A stretch of 64,000 nucleotides of DNA from Pelomicrobium methylotrophicum (GTDB taxonomy: Bacteria; Pseudomonadota; Gammaproteobacteria; Burkholderiales; UBA6910): contig NZ_VPFL01000006.1 in the NCBI RefSeq assembly GCF_008014345.1, positions 99,214-163,213 of the forward strand. The letters are read 5' to 3'. The notes beneath the pieces were generated by a model, which did not search any database, was not told where the DNA came from, and saw only the letters and a list, made by a program, of their open reading frames with translations. A program made the position numbers and the translations under genes. Shown piece by piece: positions 31,235 through 38,783 of the stretch. The number at the start of each line of letters is the position of its first letter. Position 1 is the stretch's first letter.

Positions 31235-32131
31235 ATGAACGTTCGCTACAGGACCATCGAGGACTTCGTCGGCGGCACGCCGCTGGTGAGGCTCAAACGG
31301 TTGCCGGGCAAAACCAGCAACGTGGTTCTGGCCAAGCTGGAGGGCAACAACCCGGCGGGCTCGGTGAAGGACCGCCCCGCGCTCTACATGATCAAGCGCG
31401 CCGAGCAGCGGGGGGAAATCAAGCCGGGCGACACGCTGATCGAGGCCACCAGCGGCAACACCGGCATTGCCCTGGCGATGGCTGCGGCCATCATGGGCTA
31501 CCGTATGGTGCTGGTGATGCCCGAGCACCTGTCACTGGAGCGGCGACAGACGATGCGAGCTTTCGGCGCCGAAATCATTTTGACGCCCAAGGAGGGCGGG
31601 ATGGAAGAGGCGCGCGATGTGGCGAACCGCATGCGCGACGAGGGCCGGGGCGTGATCCTGGACCAGTTCGCCAATCCCGACAATCCCCTGGCCCACTACG
31701 AAGGCACCGCTCCGGAGATCTGGCGCGACACCCAGGGCACGATCACCCATTTCGTGAGCAGCATGGGTACGACCGGCACCATCATGGGGTGCTCACGCTT
31801 TTTCAAGGAGAAGAACCCGGCCATCCAGATCGTGGGCGTGCAGCCCGAAGAGGGCGCCCAGATTCCCGGCATCCGCAAATGGCCGGAAGCGTACCTGCCG
31901 GCCATCTACGAGCCGTCGCGGGTGGACCGCATTGAGCTGGTGTCCCAGGCGGAAGCTGAGGAGATGACGCGGCGTCTGGCGCAGGAGGAGGGCATTTTCG
32001 CCGGCATCTCCTCCGGCGGCGCCATGGCAGTGGCGCTTAAGATTTCCCGTGAAGTGGAAAATGCGGTGATCGTCTCCATCGTCTGCGATCGGGGGGACCG
32101 GTATCTTTCCACCGGCGTCTTCCCCGCGTGA
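31235..32131 (+). CDS. cysM: Cysteine synthase B
   Basis: 298 residues. PLP beta-synthase making cysteine (or sulfocysteine from thiosulfate) from O-acetylserine. The PLP lysine is in NNPAGSVKDRPALYM; the substrate loop is EATSGNTGIALAMAAA; the phosphate-binding loop is SSMGTTGTIMG. CysM-type features include EGGMEEARDVANRM. ATG at 31235 follows AGGAAACTGCGGCC; an ATG at 31214 is also in frame. A long frame from 30284 is an artefact running through hldD. Confidence 0.94.
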   Translation: MNVRYRTIEDFVGGTPLVRLKRLPGKTSNVVLAKLEGNNPAGSVKDRPALYMIKRAEQRGEIKPGDTLIEATSGNTGIALAMAAAIMGYRMVLVMPEHLSLERRQTMRAFGAEIILTPKEGGMEEARDVANRMRDEGRGVILDQFANPDNPLAHYEGTAPEIWRDTQGTITHFVSSMGTTGTIMGCSRFFKEKNPAIQIVGVQPEEGAQIPGIRKWPEAYLPAIYEPSRVDRIELVSQAEAEEMTRRLAQEEGIFAGISSGGAMAVALKISREVENAVIVSIVCDRGDRYLSTGVFPA

Positions 32132-32177
32132 GGAGCCGCTGGCGAAGAGGCTCCTGCCTCGCTTTGGCGTTGGCGCC

Positions 32178-34139
32178 GTGGTGGCCGCCTGCGCGTTGAG
32201 CGCCGACAGTGGCCTTGGCACCTCCCTTCCCCAGATCGCCATCGCCGTCCGGAGCGTGGAAGGACCGGGATTCGTCGCTTGGGGCATCCGGGGAACCGCG
32301 ACGCCGGGCTCCCGTTCCCGCCTCCGCCTGACGGTGGACCAGCTCGCTGTGGGCGAGCGCTCTTTTCAACGCCTTGCGCTCACCTGCGAGGCCGTGCGCT
32401 TCGAGCCGCCGCAGATCGCTTGCGATCGCGGTGTGTTGGAGTTCGAAGAGCGGATACCGGTCAACTTCCGGTTCCGGACCGACACGGGGGCGTTCGACGT
32501 CACCCTGTCTCCCGCCGCCGAGCGGTGGCGGGCCACCGGCGTGGTCAAGGACGGTCGATGGGAGGTGGCCCTCGAGATCGACAAGGGGCGCATCGCCCGT
32601 TTCGCGGCCCTGGTTCCGGAGCGCGAGCCCCGTCCCCGTGGGGGGACGGTCAGCGGCACGGTGACGATTCACGGGCAAGGGCAGCGGCTGCGCGCCCTCG
32701 ACGCCCGGCTGACCTTCGAGGGCGCGGCGTTTTCCGATCCAAGGGGCCTGAAGGCGGGCGAGGGCATCGGTGCTCGGGTCGAGCTCGCTTGGCGCTCCTC
32801 CACCGCGGGAGGGCGTTTCAACGCCGCGATGGAATGGCACGCCGGCGAGATTTTCTGGCAACCGGTCTATGTGCCGGCCGGCCTAGTGCTCCAAACGAGC
32901 GGCGAGACCGCGCCAGGCGTGGTGCGAGTCGAGGCGTTTGCGGCCGAGATGGAAGGCGTCGGCCGGGTGGAGGGGCGCGGGGCGTATCGTCTGGAGAGCC
33001 GCGCCGTCACGGACCTTAGCCTGGAGGCCCGCCGATTGGACCTGGGCGGCCTCTACCAACGCTTTCTCCGACCGCTGCTTGCGGCGCCGCCGCTGTCTGG
33101 AGCGGGCATGGATGGAAGCGCGGACTTCCACCTGCGCCGTGCCGACGGGCGCTGGCGCGAGGCGCGGCTCGTGCTGCACGACGTTTCCCTGCAGGAACGG
33201 GGACTCGCCCTGGAAGGCGTGAGCGCTGACATCGCGTGGAGTGACGCGGCGCCCCGGGAAGCATGGCTCCAGTGGCGCGAGGCGCGGCTTTTAAAAGTGC
33301 CGCTCGGCCCCGTAACGGTACGGTTCCAAATGTTCCCGACGGGCGCAGTGTTGGAGCCGTTGGAGGTGCCCATCCTGGATGGCACGCTTAGCCTGCGAGA
33401 CGGGCGCCTGGCGCGTCTGCCCGAGGGTTGGCAGTGGCAAGTGAGCGGAGCCATGAGCGCCGTATCCATGGAGGCGTTGTGCCGGGCCCTCGACATCACG
33501 CCGATGCACGGCACGCTGTCGGCGGTGATTCCGCGAGTCTCCTACGCCGATTCCCTTCTGGTCGTGGACGGCGCGCTGCTGCTGCGCGTCTTCGACGGCA
33601 CGGCGGTGGTGCAGAACCTGCGGGTGATCGACCCTCTTGGCCGTGTGCCGCGGCTCGTGGCCGACATGCAAATGCGCCGCCTCGACCTGGACCTGCTGAC
33701 CCGTACCTTCTCGTTTGGCAGCATGGAGGGCCGCATCGACATGGACGTGAAAGGGCTGGAGCTCGTGCAATGGAAGCCGGTGCGCTTCGATGCGCGCCTG
33801 GAAAGCAGCCCAGGTGAATACCGGAAAACCATCAGCCAGCGGGCGGTGGAAAACATTTCCGCGCTGGGCGGCGCGGGGGCGGCGGCAGCGATCCAGCGCA
33901 GCTTTCTGCGCTTCTTCGAGCGTTTTCAATATCGCCGATTAGGGCTGTCGTGCCGGCTCGCGCGCGGCGTGTGCGAGATGGGCGGCATCGCCGAGGCGCC
34001 AGGCGGATACGTGATCGTCGAAGGCGGTGGCATACCGGCGATCACGGTCATCGGTTACAATCGCGTGGTCGGCTGGAACGAGCTTCTCGCCCGGCTCCAG
34101 CGCATTACCCAGGAAAATGTCCGGCCGGTCATCCAATGA
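32178..34139 (+). CDS. ydbH: YdbH-family intermembrane lipid transport protein
   Basis: 653 residues. The C-terminus matches the YdbH (PF11739) family: VENISALGGAGAAAAIQRSF, RLGLSCRLARGVCEMGGIAE and GGGIPAITVIGYNRVVGWN. The bulk is beta-rich repeats of AsmA-like type. In E. coli YdbH works with TamB and YhdP in moving phospholipid across the periplasm. The start is unclear: GTG at 32178 cuts into what looks like the end of a hydrophobic leader (FGVGAVVAACALSA), and the open frame extends upstream without ATG or GTG to the cysM end. Followed by ynbE- and ydbL-like genes, the conserved trio. Confidence 0.85.
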   Translation: MVAACALSADSGLGTSLPQIAIAVRSVEGPGFVAWGIRGTATPGSRSRLRLTVDQLAVGERSFQRLALTCEAVRFEPPQIACDRGVLEFEERIPVNFRFRTDTGAFDVTLSPAAERWRATGVVKDGRWEVALEIDKGRIARFAALVPEREPRPRGGTVSGTVTIHGQGQRLRALDARLTFEGAAFSDPRGLKAGEGIGARVELAWRSSTAGGRFNAAMEWHAGEIFWQPVYVPAGLVLQTSGETAPGVVRVEAFAAEMEGVGRVEGRGAYRLESRAVTDLSLEARRLDLGGLYQRFLRPLLAAPPLSGAGMDGSADFHLRRADGRWREARLVLHDVSLQERGLALEGVSADIAWSDAAPREAWLQWREARLLKVPLGPVTVRFQMFPTGAVLEPLEVPILDGTLSLRDGRLARLPEGWQWQVSGAMSAVSMEALCRALDITPMHGTLSAVIPRVSYADSLLVVDGALLLRVFDGTAVVQNLRVIDPLGRVPRLVADMQMRRLDLDLLTRTFSFGSMEGRIDMDVKGLELVQWKPVRFDARLESSPGEYRKTISQRAVENISALGGAGAAAAIQRSFLRFFERFQYRRLGLSCRLARGVCEMGGIAEAPGGYVIVEGGGIPAITVIGYNRVVGWNELLARLQRITQENVRPVIQ

Positions 34140-34152
34140 GGAAGGCAGCTTG

Positions 34153-34353
34153 ATGAAGCAGGCGACGGCGGCGGTTCTGCTTGCGAGCGGTATGGTGGCA
34201 GGCGGCTGCGTCACCATCAACATTTATTTTCCCGCTGCGGCAGCCGAGAAGGCGGCCGACCGGATCATCGACGAGGTCTGGCAGCTCCAGAAGCCGGAGG
34301 ACAGAGATCAGAGGTCGGAGCAGAAACGTCCTGCGCCTTCCGCACCCCGGTGA
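34153..34353 (+). CDS. ynbE: YnbE-like small lipoprotein
   Basis: 66 residues. A lipoprotein signal with lipobox ASGMVAGGC (Cys at 19) is followed by VTINIYFPAAAAEKAADRI, the YnbE signature. The C-terminus is charged. In E. coli YnbE anchors at the outer membrane and stacks onto YdbH to extend the lipid bridge. ATG at 34153, 13 bases after ydbH, follows GAGGAAGGCAGCTTG. Tight linkage to ydbH and ydbL supports the call. Confidence 0.9.
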   Translation: MKQATAAVLLASGMVAGGCVTINIYFPAAAAEKAADRIIDEVWQLQKPEDRDQRSEQKRPAPSAPR

Positions 34354-34386
34354 GGCGGCAGCGCCGGTGAGGTGAACAGAAACGAA

Positions 34387-34809
34387 ATGAGACACGCGCT
34401 TTACAACCTGATCGCCCTGGTCGTGTTGGTATTTGCCGGGACCACCGCCTGGGCCCAAGCCGACCTGGAGATTGATACGCCCGCCATCTCGGCGCTCAAA
34501 GACAGCATGCAGAAGCGCCACGCCCAGCTGGCGCTCCATTATGCGAGCGGCGCCGTGGGGCTCACCCGCGACGGGCTGGTGGCGCTGCGGGACGCCAACG
34601 CCGTGCCGTTGCCGCAACGTGCTGCAGTGACCGCACTGGTGCGGGCGGAGAACGAGGACCGGCTTGCCCTGTACCGGGAGATCGCGCGGGCCAACGGCCA
34701 TCCCGAGTGGGAGAACGACATCCGGGCGACCTTCGCCCAGCGCTGGATCGACAGGGCCCAGCCGGGCTGGTGGTACCAGAGGCCCGATGGTTCCTGGGCG
34801 CGCAAGTGA
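34387..34809 (+). CDS. ydbL: YdbL family (DUF1318) periplasmic protein
   Basis: 140 residues from ATG at 34387 (a GTG at 34372 would add five). Signal peptide with core LIALVVLVFAGTTAWA, then the DUF1318 core: SMQKRHAQLALHYASGAVG, GLVALRD, LVRAENEDRLALYREIAR and a Trp-rich end QPGWWYQRPDGSW. YdbL is thought to modulate the YdbH-YnbE assembly. Its stop overlaps the GTG of the next gene. Confidence 0.9.
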   Translation: MRHALYNLIALVVLVFAGTTAWAQADLEIDTPAISALKDSMQKRHAQLALHYASGAVGLTRDGLVALRDANAVPLPQRAAVTALVRAENEDRLALYREIARANGHPEWENDIRATFAQRWIDRAQPGWWYQRPDGSWARK

Positions 34810-35588
34810 TTCCCGTCCTCGCCTTCGACATTGAGACCGTTCCGGACATCGATGGGCTGAGGCTGCTCCATGGCCTGGGCTCGGATGTTCCGGACGCTCA
34901 GGTGGCAAATATGGCGTTCCAGCGCCGGCGCCAGCAGACGGGAAGCGACTTTCTTCCCCTTCATCTGCATCGCGTGGTCGTGATCTCGTGCGCGCTACGC
35001 GACCGGGACAGCTTTCGGGTCTGGTCGCTGGGCGGCGCCGGCGAGAGCGAGGCCGAGCTGGTGCGGCGCTTCTTCGATGGCATCGACAAGTACACGCCGC
35101 AGCTTGTCTCCTGGAACGGCGGCGGCTTCGATCTGCCGGTGCTGCATTACCGTGGGCTCATCCACGGTATCCAGGCGGCCCGCTATTGGGATCTCGGCGA
35201 CGATGACCGGGACTTCAAGTGGAATAACTATATCAGCCGCTACCATACCCGCCACCTGGACCTTATGGACCTGCTGGCGCTGTACCAGCCCCGCGCCAAC
35301 GTGGCCCTCGACGAACTGGCCCAGCTCATGGGGCTGCCGGGCAAACTCGGCATGGAGGGCGGCGCGGTGTGGGACGCCTATCGCCGCGGCGAGCTGGAAG
35401 CGGTGCGCTGCTACTGCGAGGCGGATGTGGTGAACACCTACCTCGTGTTCCTGCGTTTTCAGCTCATGCGCGGAGTCCTGAACCGTGAGCAGTATCGAGC
35501 TGAGTGCGCGCTGGTGCGCGCCACCCTGGAACGCATTGGCGAGCCTCACTGGGCCGAGTTTCTACAGCGCTGGAAGCCGGAGCGCTGA
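34806..35588 (+). CDS. Predicted 3'-5' exonuclease (DEDDy, PolB-like)
   Basis: 260 residues. Exo motif I AFDIETVPD (catalytic D-x-E), motif II SWNGGGFDLPVL, and motif III CYCEADVVNTYLVF (Y and D, DEDDy type). KWNNYISRYHTRHLDLMDLL and LDELAQLMGLPGK are typical of the prokaryotic PolB-associated exonuclease family. Probably acts on nucleic acid 3' ends in repair; partner unknown. GTG start overlaps the ydbL stop. A longer frame upstream lies in ydbL. Confidence 0.88.
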   Translation: MIPVLAFDIETVPDIDGLRLLHGLGSDVPDAQVANMAFQRRRQQTGSDFLPLHLHRVVVISCALRDRDSFRVWSLGGAGESEAELVRRFFDGIDKYTPQLVSWNGGGFDLPVLHYRGLIHGIQAARYWDLGDDDRDFKWNNYISRYHTRHLDLMDLLALYQPRANVALDELAQLMGLPGKLGMEGGAVWDAYRRGELEAVRCYCEADVVNTYLVFLRFQLMRGVLNREQYRAECALVRATLERIGEPHWAEFLQRWKPER

Positions 35589-35637
35589 CCTCCTGCCGGG
35601 GTTGCCATTGCAGCCCGCAGGCTGCTGATCGTTTCCC

Positions 35638-36948
35638 ATGCATGCCATGAAGGTTGCCACCGTCGAGTCCCTGGACCACGAGGGCCGCGGCGTGACCCGA
35701 GACGGCGGCAAGGTGGTGTTCGTCGATGGTGCCTTGCCCCGGGAGCGCGTCGCTTGCGTTTCCTATCGCAAGAAGCCCACTTACGAGTTCGCCCATGTTC
35801 AAGAGGTACTGCGCCCCTCGCCTTTGCGCGTAATGCCGCGCTGTCCGTATTTCGGCACCTGCGGCGGGTGCACCTTGCAGCATCTGGAGCCGGGTGCCCA
35901 GGTCGCCGTCAAGCAGCGAGTGCTGGAGGACCAGCTCTGGCACATTGCCCGGGTGAGACCCGAAGTGCTGCTGCCGGCGGTGCACGGCCCGGCCTGGGCT
36001 TATCGGCACCGAGCGCGCTTCGCCGTGCGGTACGTGGCCAAAAAGGGCGGGGTATTGGTGGGTTTCCATGAGCGCCGTTCGAGCTTCGTTGCGGACATGG
36101 AAAGCTGTGAAGTGCTGCCGCCTCCTGTGTCGCGGTTGATCCGGCCGCTACGGGCGCTGATCGGGGGGCTTTCAATCCGCGACCGGGTGCCTCAGGTGGA
36201 AGTGGCGGTGGGAGATGCCGCCACCGTTCTAGTGCTGAGGGTGCTGGAGCCTCCGAGCGCGGCGGACGAAGCCGCCCTGCGGGCGTTTGCCGCGGCCCAC
36301 GGGGTGCACCTCTATTTGCAGCCGGGCGGCCCGGCGACGGCGGCGCCTTTCCATCCGCCGCTCGAAGCCGATCTCTACTACGACCTTCCCGACTTCGGCT
36401 TGCGCGTGCGTTTCGGGCCCACCGACTTCACCCAGGTCAATCCCTACGTGAACCGCGTCCTGGTGCGCCGCGCCGTCGCCTTGCTCGAGCCCGAACCAGG
36501 CGAGCGGATCGCGGACCTGTTCTGTGGGCTCGGCAATTTCTCGCTTCCGTTGGCCCGGGCTGGAGCGAGGGTGATCGGCTACGAGGGAAGCAGGGCGCTG
36601 GCGCAGGCCGCCCTGCGCAACGCTGAGGCGAATGGCTTGCGGGGCCTGATGCAGTTCGTGGTCGCCAACCTGTTCGAGGTGGACGAAGCGTGGATGCGAG
36701 CCCAGGGCCCGTTCGACAAGATGCTGATCGATCCTCCCCGGGACGGGGCGATCGCGGCCGTCAAGGCGCTAGGGGCAGACGCGCCGCGGCGTGTCGTCTA
36801 CGTCTCCTGTAACCCTGCCACCCTGGCCCGGGACGCGCAAGTGCTGGTGCATGTCAAGGGTTACCGGCTGCGGGCTGCGGGCGTGGTCAACATGTTTCCG
36901 CATACTGCCCACGTGGAGTCGATCGCGCTCTTCGAGCGCGACGCGTGA
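35638..36948 (+). CDS. rlmD: 23S rRNA (uracil-1939-C5)-methyltransferase
   Basis: 436 residues. N-terminal TRAM domain (residues 1-60, [19 protein letters not shown]) binds RNA. The FeS cluster cysteines are in [10 protein letters not shown] and MESCEV. SAM motif [15 protein letters not shown]. Catalytic Cys in [11 protein letters not shown]. An internal [14 protein letters not shown] matches the family. ATG at 35638 or 35647 possible. Monocistronic-looking, 49 bases after the exonuclease gene. Confidence 0.95.
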   Translation: MHAMKVATVESLDHEGRGVTRDGGKVVFVDGALPRERVACVSYRKKPTYEFAHVQEVLRPSPLRVMPRCPYFGTCGGCTLQHLEPGAQVAVKQRVLEDQLWHIARVRPEVLLPAVHGPAWAYRHRARFAVRYVAKKGGVLVGFHERRSSFVADMESCEVLPPPVSRLIRPLRALIGGLSIRDRVPQVEVAVGDAATVLVLRVLEPPSAADEAALRAFAAAHGVHLYLQPGGPATAAPFHPPLEADLYYDLPDFGLRVRFGPTDFTQVNPYVNRVLVRRAVALLEPEPGERIADLFCGLGNFSLPLARAGARVIGYEGSRALAQAALRNAEANGLRGLMQFVVANLFEVDEAWMRAQGPFDKMLIDPPRDGAIAAVKALGADAPRRVVYVSCNPATLARDAQVLVHVKGYRLRAAGVVNMFPHTAHVESIALFERDA

Positions 36949-37001
36949 ATCACCCCGCCCGATCGAACGAAAATTACAGGGATGGCTGGCGCAGGCGCGC
37001 G

Positions 37002-37688
37002 CTATTCGCGCTCGCCCGCGAACGCCATCAGAAGTTGCAGCAGGGTGCTGAACAGATTGTACACGCTCACGTACAGCGTGAGCGTCGCCGAAACGTAGTT
37101 GGTTTCGCCTCCCCGGACGATGGCGTTGAGCTGCCACAAAATCAACCCTGCCGACAGGAGCATGATCACCGCGCACAGGGTGAGATGCAGCACGGGACTC
37201 GCCAGGAACAGATTCGCCACCACCGCAATCATCGCGATGATCGCGCCCACCGTCAGGAAATTGCCCAGGAATCCGAAATCCCTCCGGGCAGCGGTGGCGA
37301 TCCCGGACAGGAGCAAGAAGGTAAGACCGGTACCACCCGCTGCCAGCGCCACCAGCTGCGCGCCGTTCTTGAGGCCCAACGCCACCTGCAGCAGCGGCCC
37401 CAGCAGCACGCCCATGAACAGGGTGAACGCCAGGAGCAGGTAGACGCCCATGCTGCTGTTCCGGTTGCGCTCGATGGCGAAGATCATGCCGTAGAACACG
37501 GCGAGCACGCCGATGCCGTAAACGATGGGGTGCGCCTGCAGGATCGACAGTGGAACGCGCAGGCCGAGGAGCGCGCCGACCGCCGTCGGAACGAGCGACA
37601 GCCCCAGCAGCCCGTAGGTGTTGCGCAGGACCCGTTGCTGCTCGAGGGCGATTGACTGGGTGCGGGAGAGGGCCTGGACGGGTTCCAT
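37002..37688 (-). CDS. BI-1/YbhL family membrane protein
   Basis: 228 residues, about seven transmembrane helices of the Bax-inhibitor-1 (UPF0005/YccA-YbhL) type. Helices include LAVFYGMIFAI, VYLLLAFTLFMGVLLGP and LFLASPVLHLTLCAVIMLL; the C-terminus ends near YVSVYNLFSTLLQLLMAF, the usual signature region for this family. Role uncertain; E. coli YccA modulates FtsH. ATG at 37688 follows GGAGAAGAATCG, preferred over a longer frame to 37763. Confidence 0.88.
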   Translation of the reverse strand: MEPVQALSRTQSIALEQQRVLRNTYGLLGLSLVPTAVGALLGLRVPLSILQAHPIVYGIGVLAVFYGMIFAIERNRNSSMGVYLLLAFTLFMGVLLGPLLQVALGLKNGAQLVALAAGGTGLTFLLLSGIATAARRDFGFLGNFLTVGAIIAMIAVVANLFLASPVLHLTLCAVIMLLSAGLILWQLNAIVRGGETNYVSATLTLYVSVYNLFSTLLQLLMAFAGERE

Positions 37689-38006
37689 CGATTCTTCTCC
37701 TGAGCGTTTATTCATTGACCAACCATTAAGACTAAAGGAGTGGCGTACAAGTTTCAACCGCATCGGCGAGGGGCCGTCGCTGCCGGCGCAGACGTGGTTT
37801 ATACTCGCTTATGTCCGACCTTCCCGACGCATGAACGAACCTTTTTTGCGCGGCGTCGCACTGCGCGCGCGTGGCACTTCTCGGCGCGGTGCTCGCCTGG
37901 CTCGCCGGCCGGCAGCGGCCAGGGCGGAAGGCGGCCGAGGCCCGGCTTCCCGCGGGCGAGGACAGGCATCGGCAGCGGGAGCGGGGGTGAACGGAGGCCG
38001 CGGTCC
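37689..38006. other. Gene-free gap before mtfA
   Basis: Holds the divergent start regions of the BI-1-family gene and mtfA. A -10-like TATACT lies at 37800-37805 on the plus strand with no good -35. Small frames exist (for example ATG at 37830, Arg/Ala/Gly-rich, 60 residues) but their composition looks non-coding. Confidence 0.4.
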
Positions 38007-38783
38007 ATGCTGAGAAGAGTACGGGAGTGGCAGCGCAGGCGGGTGCTGGCGCGCCACCGCATCGACGACGTCGCCTGGGCGGCGGTGGTCGAGCGAGTGC
38101 CATTCCTGGCGGATCTGAGCGAGCAAGAGCGCGCGCGGCTGAAGGATTGGACCGCGCTGTTTCTGCACCAGAAGCAGATCCACGGGGCCGGCGGCTACGA
38201 GGTGGACGAGGGGACGCGCTTGGTCATCGCCGCCCAGGCGTGTCTGCTCATCCTCAACCTCGACTTGGACTACTACAGGGACTGGGTGGAGGTCATCGTC
38301 TATCCCGACGAGTTCGTGCCGCAGCGGGAGTACGTGGACGAGGCGGGCGTGGTCCACGTGGTGCGGGAGCCGCTGGCGGGTGAATCGTGGCTCCAGGGGC
38401 CAGTGATCCTATCGGCCGCGGACGTGGACCCGGCGTGGCACGAGGGACCATTGAACGTGGTCATCCACGAGTTCGCTCACAAGCTGGACATGCTCAACGG
38501 CGATGCCAACGGCATGCCGCCGCTGCATCCGGACATGGAGCCGGAAGCCTGGAAGAAGGCGTTCGAGCAGGCGTACCACGACCTGCGCCGGCGGGCCGAG
38601 CGGGGGCTGCCGACCCCGATCGACGCGTACGGGGCGGAATCGCCGGGGGAGTTTTTCGCGGTGGCGAGCGAGGCCTTCTTCCAGGCGCCCCATACGCTCC
38701 TCGCTGCCTATCCGGCGGTGTACGAGCAAATGCGGCAGTTCTACCGGCAGGACCCGGCCGCGCGGAGTCGGGCTCATGGCTGA
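38007..38783 (+). CDS. mtfA: MtfA-family zinc metallopeptidase
   Basis: 258 residues of the M90 peptidase family. Zinc site HEFAHKLDMLNG, with the downstream glutamate in SPGEFFAVASEAFF. Family strings: YRDWVEVIVYPDEFVP and GPVILSAADV. In E. coli MtfA controls the Mlc repressor and so glucose uptake. Its linkage with glucokinase two genes downstream is suggestive only. ATG at 38007 gives MLRRVREWQRRR; the end overlaps the next gene by eight bases. Confidence 0.93.
   Translation: MLRRVREWQRRRVLARHRIDDVAWAAVVERVPFLADLSEQERARLKDWTALFLHQKQIHGAGGYEVDEGTRLVIAAQACLLILNLDLDYYRDWVEVIVYPDEFVPQREYVDEAGVVHVVREPLAGESWLQGPVILSAADVDPAWHEGPLNVVIHEFAHKLDMLNGDANGMPPLHPDMEPEAWKKAFEQAYHDLRRRAERGLPTPIDAYGAESPGEFFAVASEAFFQAPHTLLAAYPAVYEQMRQFYRQDPAARSRAHG

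Noticed and set aside
37830..38013. Small 60-residue ORF before mtfA
   Set aside because: Arg/Ala/Gly-rich low-complexity translation overlapping the mtfA start, no ribosome site of note.
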